Assembly: GCA_944990035.1 (NCBI GenBank)
Contig: CALYLX010000048.1
Coordinates: forward strand, 1-64,000
Length of the DNA: 64,000 bases
Source of the DNA: Clitopilus passeckerianus
Taxonomy: Eukaryota; Basidiomycota; Agaricomycetes; Agaricales; Entolomataceae
Direction: 5' to 3'
Every line of letters begins with the position of its first letter. Position 1 is the stretch's first letter. Shown here in pieces: positions 9,552 through 22,355 of the stretch. The notes under the pieces are model-generated. The model was given only the letters and a program-made list of their open reading frames with translations, was not told the DNA's origin and did not search any database. Both the position numbers and the translations under genes were made by a program.

Positions 9552-12077
9552 TCAACTTCCAACCATCGCCCTTATCGCGTTCAGATCCTTCGACAACTGG
9601 TCATACTTCACCGTTTTAGCCTTAAGCTCATCATCAGACAGCAAATCCCCAGAATCGCTTCCGGCTGGCCCTTGCAACATCCTCTTCTCGATCTTGATCC
9701 TCTGCGTCCGAATCTGCCCATACAGCTCGATGTACTCCGTGTATGCTTCCTTATACCGAGCCCGTAAGGCTGCACGGTCCTTGGGCAGGGGTTGAGGTTT
9801 AGGCTCTTGTTTCACATGACGACGGGTATCATGATCTCCATTCGGGGAGGGCGTAGGTAGAGTAGTCGTCTTGCTTGGTCGACGTATTTCACCTTCGTCC
9901 TCGGACGAGGAAGTGTAGATGGGAGACTTCCTTCGTGACTTTCCGGACCCATTTGTCCTCACAGATTCGCTTCGTCGATGCGAGGATGATGTCTGCGCTG
10001 GTGCTTTTGACTCTCCGGCCGTTGCAGCTCGAATTGCCGGGGACTGCTCCCTCTCCTTCTTGACCTTCGGTGACGGTGGCAAAGGCGGCAGCGGTGACGC
10101 CTCCTTCTTCACTTTCGGCTTTGTCCCAGGCGTCAACTCCGGCTTTTTGGGTAAAGATAGGTCTCTCGGCTTGGTATCCTTCAGTGTAGGCGGGGTCACC
10201 AAAGGTGTTGACCCTACCTCTACTTTCCGCTTCTTAGCCGCCAGGGCTCGAATCTTCGAATCCTCATAATCGTCATCATCCTCCGCTACCTGCTTCCTCT
10301 TCAAAGCGCTACCTTCTCGAGAATCAGCTACTTTCCCCTTCTCCTGGGTAGGCTTACTCTTGCTCGTACCCGTCCTATCGGACGGTCGTTCTCGGTCAGA
10401 CTCGACCCCACTCATAGCCATATCCCTATCCCTGGTCTTCCCTATCCGTTTATTGGGAAGTCCAGTGACCGGATTCCTGTCGGGCTTGTTCGAGCTGCCA
10501 GCGTTCGCAACAGGTGATGGCCTGGGAGGCAGACCATGCGACGGTGGCTCCCTGCCAGCCCAACCACGCTGGTCAGCAGATGACTTCAGCGGCACAGTAG
10601 TCGCTGTCGGGCTAGGACTTGCTGTAGGTGATGCCAGACTAGAGGCTTTGTAGCCTGAACCGGGCAGCTTCTTGCCACCTGCACCTGTCCGTAATGGCGG
10701 GGGAGCCTGAGGTCGGGGCGACTCTTCGCTAGCTTTAGGCTTCCCGGGAGCGCTGCTCGGCCGCGAATTGGAGGTAGCGGCCGCCACTGCCCTAGCCCCC
10801 TCGTCCCTCATCTTGATTTCCGCCTTGTGGTCTGCTTTAGATTTCTTCCTCTCCTTTTCTTTCATATCCATTGACGTCACCCCCCGCTTTGCCTCGACTT
10901 GTGTGCTGGCTAGATTTGAGGAGGAAGAGGACGAAGACGAGGCGACAGAGTTATTGTTTATCTGCCGATGTTCAAAATGCTTCCAAGCAGCGTCAGTCGA
11001 CCTTATCCCCAAGGCGTGGAGTTTTTGGCGTCCTGTGCGAGCAACTGCTATGCGATCCGCTTCGGGCCATTTCGGCCAGTCATACGGACGAACTTCTGGC
11101 CAAGATTCTGTCTTCAATCGCCACCTTTGGTTGCCGGGGTCCTCTCCTTTCCTAAGGTTTGATGTGGGCTCTGCAACCTGAGAAAACAGTAGTAATCAGT
11201 ATGGATTCGTATCCGAATTCAACTTAGAAGAGAGAGCTCACGTCCTCCAAAAGCTCATAAAAGTCTCGCTTAGAGCTTGCATTACTTGCGGCATCAGCAA
11301 GAACCGCCCTGGTTAGATTATCTCGCGACCTCTCCCCAACGACAGCCAAACAGTGGATCAAAGCCTTCCGCCTTGGGTGGTCTTGTAGATCTTCCCGTTT
11401 TCTCGGCGGCGCCAGTGATGCCACACGGGTAGGCGCTGAAGTAGCAGGGGTTGGTGTTGATGATGTGGACACCCCGGTGGTGGCGGGTGTCCTGTGTGCC
11501 GCGGCCTTGTTCATTGCAGTCCTAAACATCGAACTTGTCGGATCTTTCCTCTTCTTCTTAGGAGGAGCAGAAGAATTCGAGGAGGATGGGGTGAGCGGGG
11601 GCGGGGCATCTAAGAAGACGGTCTTGTGTTCCTCCTTTTGCTTGGCAGCATCATTCACCCGTTCGCGGATCCTATCCGCGGCCTTTGCCTCATCTCGTTT
11701 GCTGAACCCAACAGCATACTTATGTGTGACATTCGCATAGTGTTTGAGAGGCGGGGACGGTTTGGAAGCAGATGTTGACCGTAGGTATAACTCGTGACCT
11801 TGTTCTCCAGTACCATTCATAGGATAGAAGGTGCCTCCGATATATATACCCTAAGAAATGATAAGCTCTGGAAAAACGACGAGGCGGGACAACCACTCAC
11901 TGGAGAGTTCCCAAAGTCAAATTCCACATGAAGGGTTTCGCTGCCATATGATTGTAGGGCATCGAGGACCTCTTCGGACATACGAATGATCAGAGCCTGC
12001 TTAGGCTTCGTATATTCCGATTCACCCGGATTGGTGTGGGGCAGCAACGAAAGCGTCGAGTCAGCGGGGAGAGGCAT
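9552..12077 (-). CDS. ELL: RNA polymerase II elongation factor ELL
   Basis: ELL suppresses Pol II pausing as part of super/little elongation complexes in the nucleus. Three exons: 12077-11901, 11850-11242 and 11177-9552, giving about 803 residues. The N-terminal part contains the ELL-type domain, with HYANVTHKYAVGFSKRDEAK near residue 85 and a winged-helix-like stretch RRKALIHCLAVVGERSRDNL, then FYELLEDV. The middle is disordered, basic and Ser/Pro-rich with several NLS-like clusters (AKKRKVE, KKKRK). The C-terminus is an occludin-homology-like helical domain (RARYKEAYTEYIELYGQIRT, then KYDQLSKDLNAIRAMVGS). This order matches ELL/Eaf-pathway proteins. Start ATG 12077 opens MPLPADSTLSLLPHTNPG. 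Confidence 0.8.
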
Positions 12078-12688
12078 GGTGTCTAGTGGCTTTCTAGGTT
12101 GGTATCTGGTGTCGTCGTGAACGCCCCGTGCACGGAGGATGTGGCGTGGCCAATGCGCTGCAGTGACTGTGCGGCTTAATGACGACTGTTCCGAAGACGA
12201 GGGAAGAACGAGTTAACGTCGCTCGACACTGTGGCGACGATGAGGAGGCCAACTACCAAAAGTGGGCCAACAACAAGGAGAGGAGCAGTTCGAGGCCAAG
12301 GTGCTCACGAAAGCCAGGGTCAGGGTCAATGATGGCTGTCTGTCGGACATCCGGAAATACCTTGTTTATCATTATTGTTCTGAGCTTTTCAATAATTCCT
12401 ACTTTAATGCAATCGCCTTGTTCTTTTCTGCGGCTTTGAAGCTTAATATACCTCGGTTTATTCACTTTCATTTGCTTAATGCTAGTCCGTATCATAGAGA
12501 ACGAGAATGCGTATTTTGGAGTATCATCAACCTGAGCCTCAATGACTTTCCCGACGGTCCCAGTTGCTGCGAGATCGTGTCAAGGTAGTATCGTGCATAG
12601 TCATCAAGCGAACCCAACTTCATCCAGCTACATCCTCGGCAGGGATCCATGTCTAAAGAAACACATTGATCACGGCCTTTATTTTACC
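12078..12688. other. Intergenic between ELL and KTI12
   Basis: About 610 bp upstream of ELL and downstream of KTI12. Only short ORFs on both strands without recognisable content; AT-richer in the 12340-12480 part. Presumed to hold the ELL promoter and KTI12 3' UTR. Confidence 0.5.
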
Positions 12689-13883
12689 TTACCTCCATGC
12701 AGCAACGGATAATCTTGAGAGCGATTCAGTCAGCAAGGAGTCCAGTAAGAATAAAGACAGAAAATCCCACCAAGGCTTTATATGTTCCTCCAGATATGTT
12801 ACAAACTTCTCCGCCACACTCTCTTCACTCCAATCCACCGTTCCCTTTTCGGTTGTTCCGAGCGTTATCGCTTTCTTGTGCACCGTAACGAATGATCGCT
12901 TCAATCGTTGAAGCTCAGACAGAGTAATATTCCGCGGAGGGAGCGTGATCTCTTGTTTCAGCGACGAAGAGCCGACAGTAAACGAGAGATTCAATTGACC
13001 ACCCATGCCAGACTGTTCCGCCACAATAGCAGAAACGAGAGTAGCTGTGGTCTGTTCCAGAGTGTGTAAAGCATCAGAGGGAGCTTTCGCGACCTAATCA
13101 GAAAACCAGGATATGAGCCAAAGGGATACTTGGTGAATCAGGGACAACGTACTGCGAGTGTACCAGAGTTCGGCGGCTTTATCACTCCTTTCGTTAGAGC
13201 CTCCCATATTTGCGACATCGGGGGTGTCTCGTCCTCCCATAGAACCGTGAACAGGGGTGAATCCCATCGGACCATGGAAGATGGTTCCTCGTATCTGAAT
13301 ATCAGGTTCTCAAGTCTGGTTTCGAGTCAATTTTAGCTCGAACTTCAACCAATAGGAAATGGCACTCGCGTCTCTGGTGCATATGCCTTGCCATCTTCCC
13401 GAGTCTTATTCCATTCCCTACACTGATCCTGCGTCGCAACAACGTAAACCTAACGAGCTCCTCATTCTGGGGATTTGAGTGTTGGATGCAAGACATACGG
13501 TGCACACCCGCAGCTTCATCTCCCGAGCAGCACAGTACATCTGATATCGGAAACCCTTGATGTAATTAGGGGCGTCGACGATGAGTACTGTATCTGAAGC
13601 CATTTGGCGTTGCATAGCTGTGAATAGCGTGCCCCGGGCAGGCTTTTCAGATTTGCTGTCTTTTCTTGCATTTTATTGCTGTTTACAGGAGAAGCAAAGT
13701 ACTGTGCTTACTGTCATAGGCACTCCTGCTCAGATTCAGGGTATCATCTGAGAGGATAACAACTTTGGACAAAGGTCCTTGATAAGCCTCATCATTTAGG
13801 AGGTCCTCAAGAGAATCTTTTAGTTGTTGTGCTCGTCTTGACTTTCCAGAAGATGGAAATCCAGAGATTGTAACCAAAGCCAT
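12689..13883 (-). CDS. KTI12: Elongator-associated ATPase KTI12
   Basis: Kti12 is a P-loop ATPase that binds tRNA and regulates Elongator, needed for wobble-uridine modification. Exon 1 begins MALVTISGFPSSGKSRRAQQ with an intact Walker A (GFPSSGKS) and VVILSDDTLNL. Exon 2 holds DTVLIVDAPNYIKGFRYQMY and CAAREMKLRVCT. A third coding part gives RYEEPSSMVRWDSPLFTVLW. The last exon contains EITLPPRNITLSELQRLKRSF and ends after EEKFVTYLEEH-like residues. Exons are separated by short introns and give one consistent protein. The exact C-terminus is uncertain: the frame ends at 12689, but a GTAAGG donor lies at the very end and could splice to a few other residues. The start at 13883 is the first ATG before the P-loop. 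Confidence 0.85.
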
Positions 13884-14139
13884 TCAGATGATGAAGGTCA
13901 AAAGCAAGATTATATTGTAGCAAATAATTCTAAAACTATGTAGAAAAGCGCTAAAAACACTTTTAAATTTTGCCAAAAATTGCTGGAAGCCGAAGCTAAC
14001 AGACGAGTTCGGATGTGTAATTTGCAATCAGCAAAAGACTGTGCCTCGGTAAAGACCTCACTGGCGACAGTACATGCCCGAGCACAAGAGATGGGGATCA
14101 ATTTTGGCTCTGATGGGTTTTATATACGAAAGATCATCT

Positions 14140-14520
14140 ACGCACGGACCATGCTGTTCCCATCACCAACGTTGGCGAAAGTTTTTGCGTGATAATCATA
14201 ACGACGACCAGCGAGTGAATGCAATGCATGCGCAGTAGCGTCGGGATTCTCGGTATGTAGATCACGGAATTTCAAGTGCTCATCTTTGCGTGGTTACGAT
14301 AAGCAAAGACGAAGAATTGAGATCCAGCATTTTGAGCAATGGTAGAAGCTCAGCAAGCAGAATCTCAAGCTCACGATCCATGAGAATAAGCCTTTTGAGA
14401 AGAATGCGCCACCTTTAATTGACTGGAAATGCCAATTCTTAAGAATCTGGACGAGTTCTTCGTGGATTGGGGTGTCGTTACTCGGCACAGCCACATATTG
14501 AGATGCGTGTGACTCCAATT
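14140..14520 (-). pseudogene. Possible decayed gene or unresolved exons
   Basis: Three protein-like stretches follow one another on the minus strand in three different frames: NDTPIHEELVQILKNWHFQS, then LKRLILMDRELEILLAELLP with KMLDLNSSSLLIV, then DEHLKFRDLHTENPDATAHA with FANVGDGNSMVRA and a stop near 14141. I found no convincing introns to join them, so single-base indels or errors are likely. The family is not recognised. Confidence 0.35.
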
Positions 14521-14701
14521 TGGGAAATACTGTTTACCACGTCCTCATCGTCGTCGCCATCCTTCATACTTCTCCCAACGTTACGGCGCTCAGCGAGCTG
14601 CCGTCGTTATCTTCTACTTTTGTACCATAAACCTCTATTCTTGCTTTCTTTTTGGCTCTCTGACTGAACAAGACTGGAGGTGGCGAAATAAACTTCAAGG
14701 C

Positions 14702-17700
14702 ATGGCTACTGCCGCGATGAATCTACCCAGACGCGATCCATCTCGTGTGGATTTGCCACAGGACATCCACGGCCGTCCATCTTGGGATGACAGTAACAAT
14801 ACGGACGATAAAATCTGTCCTGGCTGCAGGAAGCCAGCTGTATCAGAGAATGGAGGTCTCGTCGTTGCTTTCGGGTATGTGAAATTTCGCTCTTACACCC
14901 ACGCTCCTCGTCGGGGCCGTCGTTGACTTCCCAACTTCTTTAGTCAATCCTTCTTTCATGTACAATGCTTCAAATGTGCAAAATGCAGCAACCAAGTCAC
15001 TGCAGATACCAATCTATTGCTGCTTTCCGATGGCTCTCCCATCTGCTCGAATTGTTCATACAGTTGCAACATCTGTAACCAGCCCATCCTTGACGAAGCT
15101 ATCATGACTGGAGACGACTCATATCACGCTCACTGCTTCAAATGCAAAGTCTGCTCGAACCGGATAGACGAACTCGTATTCGCCAAGACCAGCCATGGCA
15201 TATATTGCATGAATTGTCACAACAAACGAATGGCAAAAATCCGAGAGCACGCCCAACGGAAAGCAGAGAGAAGAGAGAGAGAGAGACTCGCGGGTATGAG
15301 TAGTAATGGGGTAGGTATATTTCGACCACTCGTGCTTGAACCACAAACCTAACTAATCCCTCAGAGGGCATCTCCTGCCTACGATCCACGTCCAAGTAGC
15401 TCTAGGTCCCCGCATGCACCCCAACTTGACTCTCGTCCCTCAAGCTCCAGGGGAGATTCAGAACAAAACTTATCCTCTCGCTCTCCCAAACCCCATTCTG
15501 GTCCCTATGTCAGCGACGCCTTTGCATCACCGCCCGCCTATGATCAAATCCCTCGCCCACCGCTCAAACACAGCGTTTCAAACTCATCTCAGCCATTTTC
15601 TCTCACTGTTGCTCCACCCCAAGAGAACAACACGCCTGCTATGAGAACATCCCCTCCTACTTTCGAAGTCTCCGACCACGACCGATCACTTCCCCAGAAA
15701 CAGAATACCCTACCCATCCCAAATGTCACGTCTGATGTCGATGCGGATGGGCGGCGCCGCAGTTATGACGATGGCGTCCGACCTCTGAATGTCCTGTTCA
15801 ATCGGCCAGGTGATTCGGCGGCTCAGCAACCGACAACACCTGGCTCTGCACCTGTTCATGAAGGGAACGTTGGAGGACTGACTGTCACCACTAAACGTAG
15901 CAAAAGATGGTCTATCAACCCGGGTGCCCCAGGGCTGGATGTGGCCAGTTGCCTTCCTCGACCTTCCACATCGCCCACACTTCCAACCACACAGCAGCCA
16001 GCTTCTCTGAATGGTTATGGAGGAGTTGTTCCGTCTTCTCCAGGAGGCAAGAAGTCTCTCCATCAGACTCTTTCTCCTTTACGAGAGCAGTTCAGATCGT
16101 CTCCGTCTATGTCTCCTCGGCCTATCTCCAGCACCAGCTCGCATCACAGCCAATCGAGCTATCATTCGACAACCACTAGTCTGCCCTACTCGGATGAAAA
16201 TACCCGCGATAATGCGCGTTCGCTATCACCGGGCCAACCTGCGGCCAGCACGGATGATCATTCCCTCGACCAGATGATCGTCGTAAAAGCGCCTCCATCG
16301 TCTTCGGTCACTTTAGGTTCGGTTCCCTTGTCGAAACAAAAGAACAAGAGCAATGCTTCTGTGGACCATTCAAACGACGAGGCCACCGCGAAGAGGTTAA
16401 GCCCACAGAATGGATCAATGGGATATTCCTACTACGCCTCCGAGACCCAACGATCGGACTCGCGTCCTGATTCTGCGAGCCTCAGCTTGCATTCGCCAAT
16501 ACGATCTCGCTCGGTTTCTCCTTCTCATCAGGTTGATGTTCCTATTGATGTTAGCAGCGAACCGGATACCGATGATGATCTCAAGTACGGAGATTCTTCA
16601 CCCGAAGATGTTGGTGCACCAGCCCCTCCCCCTAAAGAGAGCAGAGCGCCAGCAATATCATCCAAGGACACACCAATGACCCCGACAAGCGATTCAGATT
16701 CCAAGGAAGAACTAGATATGGAATCACCGGTCGAACGAACCTCGCATTCTACGTTTATCGCCCCTGCATTACCTCCTATCCGTATTTCTATGACGTCCCA
16801 GGATTTCTCAGAACTATTCAACTCCGTTGGCGGCGGATTCTCCTCATTGAAGACTCTTGCGAAGATTTCGGAGAACGACGCAACTCAAGTGCCTTCAACA
16901 CCGCCACCTACTGCGGCTACTGATGGAAATACCACACCAACGAGCACGGTCACTGTGACTTCCCCTCCTGCCAACGATGTTCATCCCGAGGCGAAGGCTG
17001 CAAAAGAACAGGAGCCTTTGCCACCTCCACCCCCACGCGCCCTACCCGTGACGCCAGTAAATGGGATCGTTCGGTCGGAGTCCTCCACTGTCAACGCTTC
17101 AGAGCCTGGTCATCCACCCCGTTCACCTTCACGCTCTGAAGGGCCGTTATCACCTAATGGTATTCTCAACGCATCTAGCAAATCACCACACTCTGCTACG
17201 CATATCACACTTACCGAGCCCGAGTCAGCCACGGCAAAAGCCTTGGACGAGGAAACTGCCGAGCTCGTGTATGTGCGACTGCAGGAAGCTGTTTCTGACG
17301 CAAGGGATCGTGGAGCTCAGCAGCTCAAGATGGCCAGAAGCTTTGTCGAGGCCATCTTGGAAACCATGGACGCAAGAAAGGCGGAGAACGAACGGCTTAA
17401 GTCCAAGGTGGATGGAATGAGGGTGGGTTCACAGTTTCATCAATTGGGTATGACCGTCTGCTGACGCATTTTCTTTCAGAGGACAAGCAAGCAGTTCATC
17501 GATGGTCTTACAGTGGCTCAAACCGAATACGATCAGGAGTTGAAGGCTCGTCGAGAGGCTGAGGCGGAAGTGACCCGACTGCGTGTTCTCCTCTCTGGCC
17601 AGGTTGCGAGGTTAACTGCTATGTCTGGGGACTCTAAAAAAGATGAGCTCCGGCAACAGTTCACGAAGGCCCTTACAGACAACCTTTCCGGTCTCGAGAC

Positions 17701-19437
17701 AGATTTATCCAATCTCAAGGTGGAGCGAGAGATCGCGATTGCAGAAGTCGCTGAGCTTTCAGCTTCCAAGGGGTATGTGTTCCTTCGGTTGATTTGGGCG
17801 TTCTACTAAACGTTGACCTTAGCTCTGTCGCTGCTGCACCGGAGCCATCGGCCAATCTCAGCCGCACATTGACCAAACGATTGGACTCTATCAAGAACCA
17901 ATATAAGCGAGAACTTGTCCCTCTGACGAAACAGAAGGAGGAGCTTACGCGAGAGATTGCTGAACTGAGATCTGTTCGGGATGTTTTCCTAGAGGAAACA
18001 ACAGTTCTGAATGCACGGAACGAAGAGCTCGCCCAGCTCAGCGCCGTGTACTCTCGACGGATCGAGAGTGTCCACGAAGCAAACATGAACATGAACAATA
18101 TGCAAGAGCAGAACTTCCGACCATCGATGGACAGACATCGCCCTCAACTCAGTCAACAGTACCAACCGTCCCCTGTCTTGCTGCCGCCGTCCATAAGCAC
18201 TTCAACCAGCTCCTCTTCGACCATCTACGAAGAAGGCCCAGGCGATCGCTTTGCCATTAATAAACCAGAGAGCTCAGCTCCAAAGAAGTTCATGAAATGG
18301 CCTGGAGGTAGGAGCAAGGAGGCCCTTACAGCATCGCCGCCAATTGAAAGGAGGGTCGCCATGGAACACAATTTCCAACAGTTGAGCATCCTTCGCTTCA
18401 CGAGGTGCGAGCACTGCGGAGACAAAATGTGGGGATCACAGTTGCGCTGCACAGGTATATCGAGCTTTTCGTCGAACCATCAGATCTCTCACACACACTT
18501 CTTGTTCGAAGGTTGCGCTAGGTCTATACATGTTCGATGTGTAGCCCATGTTCAGTTCCCTTGTAACCATCAGCAGAGAGATATGCCACCCAGGTCCGAA
18601 TCTCCCCCCGTAGCTCTACGTACGTGCCTCTTCATTTGACGGTGCTAACTATCTAACGTCCCTCTTTAGCACCATCTCTGTTCGGTAGAGATTTGGTTGA
18701 GCAGGTACAGGAGGATTCCAAAGAAGAGGACCGACAGATTCCCATCATTGTCGAGAAATGCATTGACGCAGTTGAAGCCCTTGGTAAGCGATAATCTTAT
18801 GCATTGTCTTTCTTTGCTGACTTCTTGTAGCCATGGACTTTGAGGGTATCTATCGTAAGACTGGTGGCTCAGCTCAAACAAAGGCCATCACGGCTCTATT
18901 CGAAAGAGGCGACTACAACGCATTCGATCTGCGGGATTCAGATCGATTCAACGACATTTGTAGTGTAACCTCTGTCTTCAAAAGCTACTTCCGGAACCTC
19001 CCCACCCCACTCCTAACCTTCGACCTCCACGACGAGTTTGTTTCGGCTGTGCAAATCAAGGACCAGGCAGCCAAGCAAGAAGCAATGGTAAATATAGTCA
19101 ACAAGCTGCCTGCAGAGCATTATTACACTCTCAGGATGGTGATGTTGCATCTCCACGGGTGAGTTCTGACACACATACAGTGACGTAAATGCTAACTTAA
19201 ATTTAGTGTATGTGAAAAGGCCGACATCAACTTGATGACTGCGCGCAATTTGGGTGTGGTTTTCGGGCGTACGTCGTGTAATTTTTTGTCCCCATGGTCC
19301 GTGCTCATTTGACTTCAGCAACACTCATGCGATCTCGCGACCCCGCTGCAGAATTCAGCGACATGGCTGGCAAGGCACTCACTGTCGAATGGCTCGTCGA
19401 GAATGCAACCTCTATTTTTGACACCACTCATTATTAA
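14702..19437 (+). CDS. LIM-LIM-coiled coil-C1-RhoGAP protein (Rga1/2-like)
   Basis: GTPase-activating protein for a Rho/Cdc42-type GTPase, expected in polarity and septation. Ten exons splice cleanly. The N-terminal LIM1 has CPGC with C-x2-C and H-x2-C ligands (FFHVQCFKCAKCS) and LIM2 has CNICNQPILDEA with HAHCFKCKVCSNR. A Ser/Pro-rich linker of about 650 residues follows, then a coiled coil (TVAQTEYDQELKARREAEAE; LTREIAELRSVRDVF). Next is a C1-like zinc finger (HNFQQLSILRFTRCEHCGDK). The C-terminal RhoGAP domain has the GIYRKTGG motif with its arginine finger, KSYFRNLPTPLL and NLGVVFGPTLMRS. It ends VENATSIFDTTHY at TAA 19435-19437. Start ATG 14702 is first and in frame with LIM1. LIM plus RhoGAP matches yeast Rga1/Rga2; the extra C1 finger differs from the yeast proteins. 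Confidence 0.9.
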
Positions 19438-19874
19438 CTTTTATGCATAAATATTCTTTTTTTCTCTCCATCGGGTTGTAGCTGGAGTGTTTGTCTGCTG
19501 TTCATTTATTAGTGGGGTTAACTTGGCTGTTGGCCTCATTCTCTACATTTCCTTTCGCACATTTGATTCCTCGATACCCTTACATTTGCATGTGCCCCGG
19601 AATACCGGATGTATAAAATGGCCTTATATACCGTTGTGATGCTCTCTTTTAGACCAGTATAATCAGGGAAGTGTTTATAGTATTTTTAATGTACTTAAAG
19701 CACTTTCGATTTGACGAAAGAAACGCGCAGGTTATGACTTCTGATTCCTTGGCAGCTCCACATGATAAAGCAATCCACGGGAATATTCATTGTCTGTGGC
19801 ATATGTCACTCCTCATACGGCTAGTAGACATACTGACGAACGGGTCTGCTATCTCCCTACTTCTCGAATTCCAA
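19438..19874. other. Intergenic between convergent genes
   Basis: About 440 AT-rich bp between the stops of the RhoGAP and GH43 genes. No gene, repeat or tRNA seen. It should contain both 3' UTRs. Confidence 0.5.
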
Positions 19875-21211
19875 TTAGACGTTGAGCGCAGCAAGAGTGG
19901 CCGCTTCACTTTAAGATTGAAAATGTGAGGCAAGAGAAAGAAGTAATAATAGGTCCACATACGCTGCAGAAATGGAAAACACGGTTCCATGCCTAGGGCT
20001 TGCAGGAAGGGAGTATCCCGTGCTGTAAGTCCAGGCGCCCGAGGTGATATTGCCTATTGTAAGGAGTAAAATTGAGAGGTTGTCATGATGGTTTCGAGTA
20101 TGGAACACCAACCAGTCTCGAACGGCACATATCCGCGAGGAGAGGTATCGTCCATCCATAGATGCCAAACTCCGGAGTACTGGTTCGATAAAAAGATCAA
20201 CGGGCCTTCCACGTCTCCAAACTGACTTTGACCGATTCCTCGAGTCACTGACGTCCAAGTACCGAAGAGAGTCTTGGACTTCTCTTGCAGAATAATTCCC
20301 TCGGTTTTGCTGAACCTGTGGTAGTATCCGCTCGCAGGATCGTATCCGACAGTGGTATCGATTATGTTGGTTCCGCGGTCAATCCAAACCTGAGGTGCGG
20401 AAAACGTCTTGAAGTCGGTAGTAGTTGCATACAGGATGCGGGAATAGGTAGATCCGGTATGGTTGGTGTCGGATGCAGCAAAAACGTTACTTGCCCAGTA
20501 AACAACGAATTTCTTCGTAGAGGGGTCATAAGTCGCTTCTGGTGCCCAGCTCATCCCAGCCTATACGCGGGCCAACGGGTCAATGAAGGCAGCTCCAGGA
20601 AATCCTGATGATAAACTCACAGTGGCAGGAGAGACTTTCACTAGGCGCTGTGGAGACCAAGTCTTGAGGTCCGTCGAATCCCAGACGCTTAGGGACAGGC
20701 TACCCTTCCTCCCCGCCTGGTCCCAGGTTAAACCTGAATTGTACATTTTCAGGTCGGTAGCGATGAGGTAGAACTTGCTGCTATTTGGGTCACGGATGAT
20801 GAATGGGTCCCGGAGGCCTTTCGTTCCGAGTGTTGAGGTCAGGACAGGTCTCCCTCCATTGACCTCCGTCCAAGAGACGGGAGAATTTCCCTTGCTGACA
20901 GCTGTTTGGACCTTCTATGTGGCCACATCCTGCACGAAAGGGCGAACACTTACCAAAGTATATTTGCTCCCCTGAATTTCTATTAGAAATGCAACACGGA
21001 GACGGGAATCACTGAACGCACCGTTTGCCTTGTCTTCTCCTGTGAAGTATACGAATCCGTAAGCCGCTCCTGTAGCCTGTTGAGCCATGTCTAATCAGAA
21101 TTATACCAGCCTGAGTCCCAATAATATACCCACCGTCTGACGATTTTCTAGAGGGCTACCCACCACAGTGGCAACACAAGAGGCAAGAAGCCCAATCAAA
21201 ATAGCTTTCAT
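19875..21211 (-). CDS. Secreted glycoside hydrolase family 43 enzyme
   Basis: Predicted extracellular arabinan- or xylan-active enzyme with a five-bladed propeller fold. It starts at ATG 21211 with a signal peptide (MKAILIGLLASCVATVVGSP). About six short introns separate the exons. GH43 landmarks are VYFTGEDKANG with EQIYFAVSKGNSPVSW, then LGTKGLRDPFIIRDP (supporting Asp), MSWAPEATYDPSTKKF, and GDVEGPLIF (likely acid/base Glu), then PRGYVPFET. The C-terminus runs SASEAATLAALNV to TAA 19877-19875. The N-terminus and active-site segments look intact. Which GH43 activity it has cannot be told from sequence alone. It lies tail-to-tail with the RhoGAP gene. Confidence 0.85.
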
Positions 21212-22355
21212 CTCGAAGACACACAAGAATCGCTTCTCCAGAGATGAATCATTTTCAAGGTTATATGACCGCAGCACACAATCATGAGAGCATCCAGTCC
21301 AACCCGGGCGGCACGACTCAACCGATGGATCAATGCTGGATGAAATTTGAATGGTTCTGCAAGAGCGGCTGCAAAGCCTCGTAAGATCACAACACCACTC
21401 TCCAAACCACGGGGCCAGAATAAGCGAGGCATAGAAGCACACGACTTGGAAAGAAGCTGTCAACAAATGTCCTGAACCGCACGAGTGGAACTTCAAGGTA
21501 CTGGAGCGGTCCGTCGTCGCTCTTGTTTCCGTGAATTCGCCATTTGTGATCCGATAGTCGCAGGAGCCACAAGGAGAGGTTGCATCGCACCAACGCAAGT
21601 CTCATCACGCGGACGTTGAAGTGAATGTATGTGCAAAATAATTGAATTGGTTTCCAGAAGGTGCGGTGAAGTCCATAGTGTACAATCAATCTGTCAGCTG
21701 GTAAATACCATTCAGTGTTACCCAGGAAGCCCAGGTGCGCGGTGTGACTATGCTTCAACCTAGTTCTCTCGAGCGCCTTATTTTGGGTGCCGTCGGAGTC
21801 TCTTGCTTGAGAGAGCAGAACAGGAAATGCCGTCGAGGTCCATTTGCAGCGCCGGCAGCGGCAGCGGCAGCGGATGCACGTGCATTGAGTGGAGGTACAG
21901 GCACTTCTGTGCCATTTCCACGCAGCCCTAGAGAAAACATTCGGTCGAACACTGGATGCCAAAGCCAAAACGTTAGCGACTTTACATCGAAATATGTGTG
22001 AGGCACGAACGAGTGGCAGTAAACGCCTTTGCACTGGCTTGGCAAGCTGTCTGCGTCAAAGCGAGAGGAGGGCTAACACCTTCCAGTTGTCGTAGATACC
22101 TGAACACCATAGATGGTTGAGGTGGCCCTACAAGTGAATGGTTAATTAAGAGGGCGCATACAGTAAGAAGAAACTATTATACCGAAGCGAAATACAGCCT
22201 GATACGCTTGTCTCCATTTTTCTTCCAACAACTTCGCGCACGTTGGAGGATCCGAGCAAGTCGCACACTGTGGCTGGAGTTGAACAGACGCCAATTAGAA
22301 GATCAGAGTTCGCATACACATTCATACTCCTTGGCTATCATCGTCAAGCCCAACT
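21212..22355. other. Intergenic upstream of GH43
   Basis: About 1.14 kb. It contains a short GC-rich run of GGCAGC-type triplet repeats near 21855-21875 and overlapping ORFs on both strands with biased composition. I do not accept a gene here. It probably contains the GH43 promoter and the 3' end of the BTB gene. Confidence 0.45.

Noticed and set aside
21387..22045. Long minus-strand ORFs upstream of GH43
   Set aside because: They overlap each other in two frames, pass through a GGCAGC-type triplet repeat and have no recognisable domain.
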